Below, one piece after another: positions 1-6,333 of a stretch of DNA of 8,214 nucleotides. How positions within the stretch are numbered: position 1 is the stretch's first letter; each line of letters begins with the position of its first letter. A program made the position numbers and the translations under genes. This stretch comes from Comamonadaceae bacterium. GTDB taxonomy: Bacteria > Pseudomonadota > Gammaproteobacteria > Burkholderiales > Burkholderiaceae_C. Below the pieces are notes generated by a model. That model did no database searches. It had not been told where the DNA came from and saw only the letters and a list, made by a program, of their open reading frames with translations. The DNA lies in contig JAAFHN010000098.1 in the NCBI GenBank assembly GCA_013298415.1, forward strand, positions 1 through 8,214, given 5' to 3'.

Positions 1-1
1 A

Positions 2-511
2 GCCTTCCCAATCCGCCGTCTTGTGCTGAATGATGTAGGCCCCGAATTGCAGTGGGCAGCGATTGAGCGCATTGGCAGTTACCTGGGCAAGCAGATGCGC
101 TTTGCAGACGTGGCCCGAGCCGCTGCGGCCATGCGCATCCTGAGCGCGAGCTTTGGCCCACACAGCGATGAAGCCTGGCTTGAACTCAGCAAACCGATGG
201 TGAAAGCCCATCCAGAAGGCGGCGTGGTGCTGCATTACGACCCAGCCCTTGCCAGCGCTTTTCGCCTGGCCACCGAAGAAAGCACCCGTCAGGGCACGGC
301 GGCGCTCTGGAGCTTGTTTGACGCGATCAGCGCCAGAACCCTCGTTTTGCGCGGCCAAAGCTCCGATTTGCTCAGCCCTGAGACCGCAGCCCAAATGGCT
401 GTGCGCGGCCCTAAGGCGCAGATCGTCGAAGTGCCCGGCGTGGGCCACGCACCCACGCTCGTTGCAGCCGATCAGCGTGCATGGGTGCGCGGGTTTTTGG
501 ATGCACCGTGA
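2..511 (+). CDS. alpha/beta-fold hydrolase, C-terminal part (5' end outside window)
   Basis: This is the C-terminal ~170 residues of an alpha/beta hydrolase. The frame is open from the window edge, and the first residues (AFPIRRLVLNDVGPEL) match the strand after the nucleophile elbow in this superfamily, so the nucleophile itself lies upstream of the window. A GTG at 23 is internal and not a credible start. The other two members of the triad are visible: Asp in RGQSSDLLS (codon 365-367) and His in GVGHAPTL (codon 446-448), followed by the usual C-terminal helix ending FLDAP. The substrate cannot be read from the sequence; esterase or C-C hydrolase activity is possible. The stop overlaps the proposed relA start by 4 bp (GTGA), suggesting translational coupling. 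The family call is firm and the function is open. Confidence 0.85.
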   Translation, partial: AFPIRRLVLNDVGPELQWAAIERIGSYLGKQMRFADVARAAAAMRILSASFGPHSDEAWLELSKPMVKAHPEGGVVLHYDPALASAFRLATEESTRQGTAALWSLFDAISARTLVLRGQSSDLLSPETAAQMAVRGPKAQIVEVPGVGHAPTLVAADQRAWVRGFLDAP

Positions 512-2787
512 TCGCCAGCACTGAAGCCCAAAACCTCTCGCCACTGGTTGCCGCAACGAACGACACACCTGGCCTGCTGCAAGCCAGCGGCGAAAGCCCG
601 CAAGCCACGCTCGACCGCGCTCGTGCCTTTGCGCAGCCGCTGATCGCGGGTGAGGCCCTTGAGACGGGTGAAGACAGCTTTGCCCATGCCCAGGCCGTGG
701 CACAAATCTTGGCCGACATGGGGGCCAGTTTGGCCATGCAAGCGGCCAGCTACTTGATCTACGCCGCCAACCACTTGCAAAAACCGCAAGACGTGATTGC
801 CAAAGCCTTTGGCGAAGGCCACGCCAAGCTTGCGATTGAAACGAATCGGCTTGTGCAAGTGCAGGCGCAAAGCCGAGCCGCGAGCGCCAAAGCCCAGATC
901 TTGGACGACCCAGCCACGCAAACCGAAGTGGTGCGCAAAATGCTTCTGGCCTTCAGCAAAGACTTGCGCGTGGTGCTGCTGCGCTTGGCCTCGCGCTTGC
1001 AAAGCCTGCGCTACTACGCGGCTGCAAAGCTCAGCGCGCCGCCACCTGTGGCCCGCGAAACCTTGGCGGTGTTTGCGCCGCTGGCCAATCGCTTAGGGAT
1101 CTGGCAAATCAAGTGGGAACTGGAAGATCTGGCGTTTCGCTTTCTTGAGCCTGAGACTTACTTTGGCATCGCCAAGCAGCTCGACGAAAAGCGTACCGAC
1201 CGCGAAAGCTACATGGCGGGGCTGCGCGAGCGTTTGACCGCAGGCCTAGAGGCCAACGGCGTGCGCGCCACGGTGCAAGGCAGGCCCAAGCACATCTACA
1301 GCATCGTGAAGAAAATGCGCGGCAAGGCGCTTGATTTTGCGAAGGTGTTTGACGTGCGGGCCGTGCGCGTGATCGTGCCGGAGCCTGCGGACTGCTACGC
1401 GGCGTTGGCCTGGGTGCACGCCCAGTTTTCGCCCGTGGCCTCTGAATTTGACGACTACATCGCCAAGCCCAAACCCAACGGCTACCAGTCGCTGCACACC
1501 GTGGTGCTCGACACGTCTGATGCGGGCAAAAGCCGCCCGGTGGAAATTCAAATCCGCACGCAAACCATGCACGAACATGCCGAGCACGGCGTAGCAGCGC
1601 ACTGGGCTTACAAAGAGGCGGGCGCGAAAGGCTATGCGGGCGTGAGCGCTTCTACAGCGCCCGGCAGTTACGACGCAAAGCTCGCTGTGCTTCGCCAATT
1701 GCTCGCTTGGGAGCGCGAGCTGACCCACGATGCACAAGGCGCGGCTCTCCACACCGAGGCGATGAGCGACCGCATCTACGTGCTCACGCCCGATGCGGCG
1801 GTGGTGGAGCTGCCGCAAGGTGCGACTGCGATTGACTTTGCCTACGCTGTGCACACCGATTTGGGCCACCGCTGTCGGGGCGCTCGCGTAGGCGGCGCGC
1901 TTTTGCCGCTGACCACACCGCTTGCGAACGGGCAAACGGTGGAGATCATTTCAGCCAAAGAAGGCGGGCCTTCCCGCGATTGGTTGAACCCTGAGCTTGG
2001 CTTTTTGGCCAGCTCGCGCGCCAAATCGAAAGTGCGGGCTTGGTTCAATGCGGTGCAGGCGAGCGAAACAATTGCCCGAGGCCGCGAGCTGCTCGACAAA
2101 ACCTTGCAGCGTGTGGGAAAAACCGCTGCGAACTTGGAAGATTTGGCGCTGGCCTTGGCTTTCAAAACCACCGATGCGCTGTGCGAAGCCTTGGGCAAAG
2201 ACGAACTCTCGCCCAGAGCGATTGAAAACCACTTTTCACCACCGGCGCAGGCACTCGATGCCGACGCGTATTTGCTACATAAAACAGAGCAAAAGAATAA
2301 GAAAACACCTGGACAGAGCAGCAAAAACGCTCAAAAGTCGGGCGTGTTGGTCGTTGGCGTCGGCTCTTTGCTCACCCAGCTTGCCAAATGCTGCAAACCC
2401 GCGCCGCCAGATGTGATTTCGGGCTTTGTGACACGCGGCAAGGGCGTGAGCATCCACCGCGAAGGCTGCGCGAGCTTTGTGGAGCTGGTGCGCCGTGCGC
2501 CCGAGCGCGTGGTGGAGGTCACCTGGGGTGTATCGCAAGCGGCGGTGTACCCGGTGGATGTGAGCGTGCGCGCGCAAGATCGGCAAGGTTTGCTGCGCGA
2601 CATCTCGGAAGTGTTTGCCCGAGAAAAATTCAATGTGATCGGCGTGCAAACGCAGAGTGTGCGGGAGCAGGGTGCCAGCGTGGCTTGGATGCTGTTCACG
2701 GTGGAAGTGGCCGACAGCCACAAGCTACAGCGCGTCTTTGAGTCCGTGAAGGGCGTGAGCGGCGTGCTCGGGGTGCGGCGCAAATGA
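508..2787 (+). CDS. relA: RelA-type (p)ppGpp synthetase (GTP pyrophosphokinase)
   Basis: Cytoplasmic, ribosome-associated alarmone synthetase that transfers pyrophosphate from ATP to GDP/GTP during amino-acid starvation. Numbering from the GTG at 508 gives 759 residues, normal for RelA. Order: a degenerate HD domain (~40-165), where YLIYAANHL (from 82) stands where hydrolases have a LLHD-type motif and LASRL replaces the LADRL of SpoT; the synthetase domain with GRPKHIYSI (258), FDVRAV (Asp282), EFDDYIA (313), NGYQSLHT (324) and VEIQIRT (Glu346); TGS (~419-481); a Lys/Asn-rich linker (~590-610); a zinc-finger-like region with Cys-Cys at 628-629; and a C-terminal ACT domain (~681-759). EFDD rather than RXKD is the mark of synthetase-only RelA. 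I chose GTG508 because it makes a GTGA overlap with the upstream stop; ATG481 would add nine residues and lacks a clear Shine-Dalgarno. Hydrolysis of (p)ppGpp presumably needs a SpoT elsewhere. Confidence 0.95.
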   Translation: MIASTEAQNLSPLVAATNDTPGLLQASGESPQATLDRARAFAQPLIAGEALETGEDSFAHAQAVAQILADMGASLAMQAASYLIYAANHLQKPQDVIAKAFGEGHAKLAIETNRLVQVQAQSRAASAKAQILDDPATQTEVVRKMLLAFSKDLRVVLLRLASRLQSLRYYAAAKLSAPPPVARETLAVFAPLANRLGIWQIKWELEDLAFRFLEPETYFGIAKQLDEKRTDRESYMAGLRERLTAGLEANGVRATVQGRPKHIYSIVKKMRGKALDFAKVFDVRAVRVIVPEPADCYAALAWVHAQFSPVASEFDDYIAKPKPNGYQSLHTVVLDTSDAGKSRPVEIQIRTQTMHEHAEHGVAAHWAYKEAGAKGYAGVSASTAPGSYDAKLAVLRQLLAWERELTHDAQGAALHTEAMSDRIYVLTPDAAVVELPQGATAIDFAYAVHTDLGHRCRGARVGGALLPLTTPLANGQTVEIISAKEGGPSRDWLNPELGFLASSRAKSKVRAWFNAVQASETIARGRELLDKTLQRVGKTAANLEDLALALAFKTTDALCEALGKDELSPRAIENHFSPPAQALDADAYLLHKTEQKNKKTPGQSSKNAQKSGVLVVGVGSLLTQLAKCCKPAPPDVISGFVTRGKGVSIHREGCASFVELVRRAPERVVEVTWGVSQAAVYPVDVSVRAQDRQGLLRDISEVFAREKFNVIGVQTQSVREQGASVAWMLFTVEVADSHKLQRVFESVKGVSGVLGVRRK

Positions 2788-2791
2788 TGAC

Positions 2792-2796
2792 AAGGA
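2792..2796 (+). promoter_or_regulatory. ribosome binding site of the GNAT gene
   Basis: AAGGA lies 7 nt before the ATG at 2804, inside the 16-bp gap after relA. It supports that start and independent initiation on a shared transcript. Confidence 0.7.
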
Positions 2797-2803
2797 ACAG
2801 AAC

Positions 2804-3424
2804 ATGAAGGCCGTCTCGAAGCCAGAAGACCTCTCCCGCGCGCCGCGCATCTTGCGCACGCCGCGCACCGTGCTCAAGGCCCCGCACCTCGATCAAGTGC
2901 CCGTGCGCATGGCTTGGGCGGCGGCGAACGCCGATGCCTTGCACTTTGTAGCCTGGTGGCGCTTGAGCGCGGAAGAAGCTCGGGCGACTCGCAGCGTACA
3001 CAGCGAGATCGCGTCGATGGAGCTCGGCACTGAGCTGATCTACAACGTGTTTGCTTGCGCGCCAGACCAAGACCCTGAAGCGGCCTATGCCTGCGGGCCC
3101 TATGTGGGCCGCATCGATTTGCACACCTGGGATTTTGATGCGCCGCGTTGCGAAATTGGCTACATGGCCGATGTGCGCACGCAGGGGCAGGGCTTGCTGA
3201 GAGAGGCCGCAAGTGCTGCGGTCTCGCTCGCGTTCGCACTCGGCGTGCAGCGCGTGCATGCGATCACCGATGTGGACAACGCCCCATCGATCCGCTTCGC
3301 GCAGGCCATCAGCATGCAAATCGAAGGCAGATTGCGCGCCTGGGAGCGCGATGAGAAAGGCGAGTTGCGCGATCAGTGCGTGTTGTCGGTGACTGCCGCT
3401 GATGTGGCATCTTCTTACTCCTGA
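2804..3424 (+). CDS. GNAT-family N-acetyltransferase (RimJ/RimL-like)
   Basis: A 206-residue protein with the shape of a single-domain GNAT acetyltransferase, which transfers acetyl from acetyl-CoA to an amine. Visible signals are the strand CEIGYMAD (~115-122), the acetyl-CoA pyrophosphate loop RTQGQGLL (Arg125 to Gly130, a form of Q/RxxGxG/A), the following helix, and the late motif TDVDNAPSIRFAQ, where RimJ/RimL-type enzymes carry an Asn and Ser before the last helix. The segment VGRIDLHTWDFDAPRCEIGY resembles the central sheet of RimJ/RimL proteins. The first ~30 residues are basic and proline-rich with no recognisable domain. The substrate is unknown: protein N-termini, an aminoglycoside-like amine or a metabolite are all possible. 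It lies 16 bp after relA with its own Shine-Dalgarno, so co-transcription is likely. The tRNA promoter overlaps its stop codon. Confidence 0.8.
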   Translation: MKAVSKPEDLSRAPRILRTPRTVLKAPHLDQVPVRMAWAAANADALHFVAWWRLSAEEARATRSVHSEIASMELGTELIYNVFACAPDQDPEAAYACGPYVGRIDLHTWDFDAPRCEIGYMADVRTQGQGLLREAASAAVSLAFALGVQRVHAITDVDNAPSIRFAQAISMQIEGRLRAWERDEKGELRDQCVLSVTAADVASSYS

Positions 3425-3451
3425 TTTCGACCCGAAAGCCCCAGCTATAAT
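3422..3451 (+). promoter_or_regulatory. sigma-70-type promoter of tRNA-Val
   Basis: A perfect -10 hexamer TATAAT (3446-3451) lies 14 bp before the mature tRNA 5' end. The -35 is poor; the best candidate is TGATTT (3422-3427, spacing 18), overlapping the GNAT stop codon. The bases after the -10 (CATGGGCTG) are fairly G+C-rich, the type of discriminator found at ppGpp-sensitive stable-RNA promoters. That last point is inference. Confidence 0.7.
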
Positions 3452-3465
3452 CATGGGCTGACGAC

Positions 3466-3542
3466 AGGCGCATAGCTCAGCTGGTTAGAGCACCACCTTG
3501 ACATGGTGGGGGTCGTTGGTTCGAGTCCAATTGCGCCTACCA
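3466..3542 (+). tRNA. tRNA-Val (anticodon GAC)
   Basis: A 77-nt tRNA with encoded CCA. The acceptor stem AGGCGCA (3466-3472) pairs perfectly with TGCGCCT (3532-3538), the discriminator is A3539 and CCA is 3540-3542. The D arm (AGCTCAGCTGGTTAGAGC) is canonical. The anticodon stem CCACC (3493-3497) pairs with GGTGG (3505-3509) around loop TTGACAT, giving anticodon GAC (3500-3502), which reads GUC and GUU valine codons. The T arm contains GGTTCGAGTCC. It appears to be a single-tRNA unit with its own promoter and terminator. Confidence 0.98.
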
Positions 3543-3549
3543 ATCTCAC

Positions 3550-3590
3550 AAATCCGCCCAGGCAGTTCTGCCTCGGCGGATTTTGTTTTT
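3550..3590 (+). terminator. intrinsic terminator after tRNA-Val
   Basis: AAATCCGCC (3550-3558) pairs with GGCGGATTT (3575-3583). After a C-C mismatch, an inner stem AGGCA/TGCCT (3560-3564 with 3569-3573) closes a GTTC tetraloop. The T-rich run TTTTGTTTTT (3581-3590) follows. This is a textbook rho-independent terminator only 7 nt after the tRNA CCA. Confidence 0.95.
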
Positions 3591-3611
3591 GTGCGCCACT
3601 TTGTCCCTTCT

Positions 3612-3616
3612 GAAGG
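3612..3616 (+). promoter_or_regulatory. ribosome binding site of the thioesterase-like gene
   Basis: GAAGG lies 7 nt before the ATG at 3624 and decides that start. No good promoter is obvious in the short gap after the tRNA terminator. Confidence 0.6.
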
Positions 3617-3623
3617 CAGATGA

Positions 3624-4112
3624 ATGTCTGGATTGCTGCGAAACCTCTGGGCGTTTTTGCGAGCTTGGCCCATGCGCGGCGGCAGCGCAGTGAATGGCAC
3701 CACCAGCCTCTGGCTTCTCGCCAGTCCCTTTGACTGCGGGCTGCGAAAACTCAAAAGCGACAAAGTTTTCCAATTCGCCGAAGCCGCGCAGATTGACTAC
3801 CTCGTCAAAATTGGCCGATTCTTTTCGCTGTGGAAATCACGCACCGGGTTTGTCAACCTGAGCCAGCAAGCGAAGTTTTTGGCCCCCATTGGGATGTTCA
3901 GCCGTGTGGAAGTGAAAACGCGGATTGCTTGCGCTGACGAGAAGTCCGCTTGCTTCGAGCACATCCTCTTCGTTGAGGGCGCGCCCTGTGCCCAAGTGCT
4001 CGTTCAGATGAAGTTCAAGCGCGGGCGGCTCACCGTCAATCCGAGTGTGGCGCTTGACACCTCAGTGCTCGGCTTGCACACTGAAGCGTTGACGCATCCC
4101 GAACCTAAGTAG
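3624..4112 (+). CDS. hotdog-fold thioesterase-like protein (4HBT_2/Them6-like)
   Basis: 162 residues, no signal peptide or membrane segment, probably cytoplasmic. Residues ~28-136 read like the hotdog thioesterase-like family: an entry strand ending SPFDCGLRKLKSDKV (34-48), the long central helix FQFAEAAQIDYLVKIGR (49-65), then alternating strands containing FVNLSQQAKFLAPIGMF (76-92), SRVEVKTRIACADEKSACFEHIL and AQVLVQMKFKRG. The central helix followed by a paired strand set is the hotdog signature. The usual motif before the helix, of the form DxxGHMNN, is absent, so catalysis as an acyl-CoA thioesterase is uncertain. The first ~27 residues (WAFLRAWPMRGG and after) are basic and Trp-rich. 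It is followed after only 9 bp by an exported protein, so the two are probably co-transcribed. The family call rests on pattern recognition only. Confidence 0.6.
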   Translation: MSGLLRNLWAFLRAWPMRGGSAVNGTTSLWLLASPFDCGLRKLKSDKVFQFAEAAQIDYLVKIGRFFSLWKSRTGFVNLSQQAKFLAPIGMFSRVEVKTRIACADEKSACFEHILFVEGAPCAQVLVQMKFKRGRLTVNPSVALDTSVLGLHTEALTHPEPK

Positions 4113-4121
4113 GCCGATTCC

Positions 4122-4571
4122 ATGAAACTGCTGACCCGCGCACCTGAGCACACCGACCTTGGCGCTTATGCGCGCTCTGGCGCTGCATCGGCCCAGGCCT
4201 GGCTTGTTGCCATCATGTTGGTTTTTGCGGCAGCCTTCGCAACTTCGGCCCACGCCCAGATGGCGCGGTATTGCGAGGGCAAGCTTGCTGCCAACGCTTT
4301 TTATCAGAACGTGCAATCCAACGGCTCGCGCTCAACGGCGGACTATTTTCTGCAGATCCAAAACCAGTCGAACGAACCGATGCGCTACGCCGTTCGCTTT
4401 GTCGCGCCGCACATCGTGCATGCACAAAACGGCTCGGTCGTCGCCAACCTCGCTGCTTACCAGCAAGTCACCGTGAAGCTAGGCTCCCAAAACTTCAACA
4501 ATCCAGCGGGCACAGGGAGCCTCTCACAAGCGGATCTCATGCGCTACACCCAAATCGTCTGCCCGAAGTGA
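4122..4571 (+). CDS. exported protein of unknown function with signal peptide
   Basis: I do not recognise this 149-residue protein. It has a long, weakly charged N-region (~1-26), a hydrophobic core (about 27-40, WLVAIMLVFAAAFA) and a Sec signal-peptidase site TSAHA|Q, giving cleavage after Ala45 and a mature chain of ~104 residues. The mature part begins QMARYCEGK and ends IVCPK, with just two cysteines (51 and 147) placed near its ends, which could form one disulfide in the periplasm. The middle is Asn/Gln/Ser-rich with alternating strands (ADYFLQIQNQSNEPMRYAVRF, QQVTVKLGSQNF), suggesting a small beta domain. There is no lipobox. The gene starts 9 bp after the thioesterase-like gene with a weak Shine-Dalgarno (AGTAGG further upstream), so co-transcription is likely. 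Confidence 0.75.
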   Translation: MKLLTRAPEHTDLGAYARSGAASAQAWLVAIMLVFAAAFATSAHAQMARYCEGKLAANAFYQNVQSNGSRSTADYFLQIQNQSNEPMRYAVRFVAPHIVHAQNGSVVANLAAYQQVTVKLGSQNFNNPAGTGSLSQADLMRYTQIVCPK

Positions 4572-4576
4572 GCGCT

Positions 4577-4602
4577 GCCTGGTAAGTGCCGCCTGGTAAG
4601 TG
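4577..4602 (+). repeat. short tandem repeat, 12-nt unit, period 14
   Basis: GCCTGGTAAGTG occurs exactly at 4577-4588 and again at 4591-4602, separated by CC. It begins just after the stop of the exported-protein gene. The function is unknown; it could be simple slippage or duplication. Confidence 0.75.
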
Positions 4603-4637
4603 TCGGGGCAGGCCCGCGCGTGCTCGCAGCAAGCCTT

Positions 4638-4663
4638 CGAGTACCGAGAAGACGAGTGACGAG
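4638..4663 (+). repeat. imperfect direct repeat upstream of the aldehyde dehydrogenase gene
   Basis: CGAGTACCGAG (4638-4648) and CGAGTGACGAG (4653-4663) match at 9 of 11 positions, with a 15-bp period. They place four CGAG tetramers at spacings of 7, 8 and 7. This could be a regulator-binding site about 105-130 bp before the ATG at 4768, but that is only a possibility. Confidence 0.4.
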
Positions 4664-4713
4664 GCAACCCACGTGTAGCGCGACTCGTTCACAATGCGCG
4701 ACCTTGCTCGACC

Positions 4714-4730
4714 CACGGCATGCTGCCGTG
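4714..4730. promoter_or_regulatory. perfect 7-bp inverted repeat in the aldehyde dehydrogenase leader
   Basis: CACGGCA (4714-4720), spacer TGC, TGCCGTG (4724-4730), 37 bp before the ATG at 4768. No T-run follows, so a terminator is unlikely. An operator or a small RNA hairpin in the 5' leader would fit. No convincing promoter hexamers could be assigned in 4572-4767. Confidence 0.4.
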
Positions 4731-4767
4731 TCGCCAATTCCCTGCGCCGTTTTCCTCAACTGCATCC

Positions 4768-6207
4768 ATGACGACAAATCCCCACGTGACACTCCCGCTG
4801 ACGGGACAGATTCAAGATGTGTTTGAGCGCCAACTGTCCACTTCTGTGCGGCTGCGCAGCTCCACGGCGGCTGAGCGGATCGCCAAGATCAAAAAGCTGC
4901 GCGATGCCGTGCTTGCGCACACCGAGGCTTGGTACGAAGCCGCCTATGCCGACTTCAAAAAGCCACCTGGCGAGGTGGATTTGGCCGAGCTGCTGCCGGT
5001 GTGTGCGGAGGCCAACGACAACATCCGCCACGTGAAGAAGTGGATGAAGCCCAAGCGCGTTTGGCCAACGCTGCTGACTGCTGGCACCAATAGCCACGTG
5101 CAATTCATGCCGCGTGGGCGCTGCTTGATCATTTCGCCTTGGAACTACCCGCTTAACCTGACCTTTGGGCCGCTGATCTCCGCGATTGGGGCGGGCAACA
5201 CGGTGATGGTGAAGCCCTCAGAGATGACGCCGCACATGTCGGCCTTGATGTGCAAGATCATCCGCGAGACCTTCAGCGACGACGAAGTGGCCATCTTCGA
5301 AGGCCAGGCCGACGTGGCGCAGGCTTTGCTTGAGTTGCCGTTCAATCACATCTTTTTCACGGGCAGCCCCGCGATTGGCAAGCAAGTAATGGCGGCTGCG
5401 GCCAAACATCTGGCCAGCGTGACGCTTGAGCTCGGCGGCAAGAGCCCCACGATCGTTGACGCGAGCGCCGACATCAGCCAAGCGACGCAAAACGTGATGT
5501 GGGCCAAGTTTGCCAACGCCGGCCAAACCTGCATCGCGCCTGACCATGTGTTCGTGCATCAAAGTGTGAAGCAGCAGTTTGTGGATGCTTGCATCCGCAT
5601 CATCGAAAAGGCATACGGCAAGACGCTGGCCGAGCAGCAAGGCAGCCCACACTTGGCGCACGTCGTCAACGCCCGGCACACCCAGCGCATCCACGCGCTG
5701 ATGGAAGACGCTCAGGCCAAGGGTGCCAAGTTGCTCACTGGCGGCGGCGTGGCTGCGGACGACAATTTCATCGCCCCCACCTTGCTGGATGTGGGCGACG
5801 AGCCTTCGCGGCTGATGGAGGAAGAAATCTTCGGCCCCGTGCTGCCCGTGATCGGCTACACCGACTTGGATGCCGTGATCGCCCGCATCAACGCCGCGCC
5901 CAACCCGCTCGCGCTCTACATCTACAGCCGCACCCAGAGCAACATCGATCAGGTGCTGCAACAAACGGCATCAGGCGGCGCGTGCGTGAACCACGCGCTG
6001 GTGCACTTCATGCATGCCAAGCTGCCATTCGGCGGCCTTAACAATTCCGGCATCGGCCACGCGCACGGCATCTACGGCTTCAAAGCATTCAGCCACGAAA
6101 AAGCCGTGGTGCGCGCCCCGTTTTCGCTGGCGACAGCGCTTTTTGCCGCAGGCGAAGTGCCAGGCTTCGTGCGCAAGGCGCTCAAAAAGGGCATGAGGTT
6201 TTTGTGA
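4768..6207 (+). CDS. NAD(P)+-dependent aldehyde dehydrogenase, class 3-like
   Basis: 479 residues, the short form typical of class 3/fatty or coniferyl-type aldehyde dehydrogenases, which oxidise aldehydes to carboxylates. Visible: PWNYPL with the catalytic Asn126, KPSE in the cofactor fold, FTGS (197-200), the general base Glu221 in LELGGKSP, catalytic Cys255 in NAGQTCIAPD, EEEIFGPVLPV, and the C-terminal PFGGLNNSGIGHAHGIYGFKAFSH typical of class 3. The tail (VPGFVRKALKKGMRFL) is basic and amphipathic; some fatty-aldehyde enzymes use such a tail for membranes. The start MTTNPHVTLP at 4768 is preferred because the 16 residues from an earlier in-frame ATG (4720) do not look family-like, but no Shine-Dalgarno precedes 4768. 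It appears monocistronic, convergent with the next gene. Coniferyl aldehyde or medium/long-chain aldehydes are possible substrates and cannot be distinguished here. Confidence 0.92.
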   Translation: MTTNPHVTLPLTGQIQDVFERQLSTSVRLRSSTAAERIAKIKKLRDAVLAHTEAWYEAAYADFKKPPGEVDLAELLPVCAEANDNIRHVKKWMKPKRVWPTLLTAGTNSHVQFMPRGRCLIISPWNYPLNLTFGPLISAIGAGNTVMVKPSEMTPHMSALMCKIIRETFSDDEVAIFEGQADVAQALLELPFNHIFFTGSPAIGKQVMAAAAKHLASVTLELGGKSPTIVDASADISQATQNVMWAKFANAGQTCIAPDHVFVHQSVKQQFVDACIRIIEKAYGKTLAEQQGSPHLAHVVNARHTQRIHALMEDAQAKGAKLLTGGGVAADDNFIAPTLLDVGDEPSRLMEEEIFGPVLPVIGYTDLDAVIARINAAPNPLALYIYSRTQSNIDQVLQQTASGGACVNHALVHFMHAKLPFGGLNNSGIGHAHGIYGFKAFSHEKAVVRAPFSLATALFAAGEVPGFVRKALKKGMRFL

Positions 6208-6301
6208 GTGGTGGCGCTCTACTCGGCTGAAAAATGCCAGGGTCGTGCGCGCCATTTGCTCGGTCTTTTGTGATCTCTGTCCAGGTACCCAAATGCTTCG
6301 A

Positions 6302-6320
6302 CGCTACGTATTCAGTAGCG
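6302..6320 (-). terminator. possible weak hairpin after the hydroxyacid dehydrogenase gene
   Basis: CGCTAC (6302-6307) and GTAGCG (6315-6320) form a 6-bp stem with a 7-nt loop, 14 bp past the stop of the minus-strand dehydrogenase. There is no clear T-run on either strand, so terminator function is doubtful. The 126-bp gap between the two convergent genes shows nothing stronger. Confidence 0.25.
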
Positions 6321-6333
6321 ACTTGCAGGAAGC

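Noticed and set aside
1246..1935. Long minus-strand open frame opposite relA
   Set aside because: It lies wholly within the well-supported relA coding sequence; its His/Arg/Ala-rich translation is what the antisense of a GC-rich gene gives, and no family is visible.
2696..3454. Minus-strand open frame of 252 codons across the GNAT gene
   Set aside because: It would run through the tRNA promoter and the GNAT gene and has no family features; the plus-strand GNAT reading has a good ribosome site and motifs.
3466..3542. Possible integration (att) site at the tRNA 3' end
   Set aside because: No repeat of the tRNA 3' end and no integrase gene is found downstream; the terminator and ordinary genes follow directly.
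3485..3773. Minus-strand open frames over the tRNA and its terminator, one containing a WTRTNDPHHVK-like string
   Set aside because: That string is the familiar artefact of translating the antisense of a tRNA gene; this is not a protein.
5218..5964. Long minus-strand open frame opposite the aldehyde dehydrogenase gene
   Set aside because: Same reasoning: it is a shadow of a gene with intact catalytic motifs, with no ribosome site or recognisable domain of its own.
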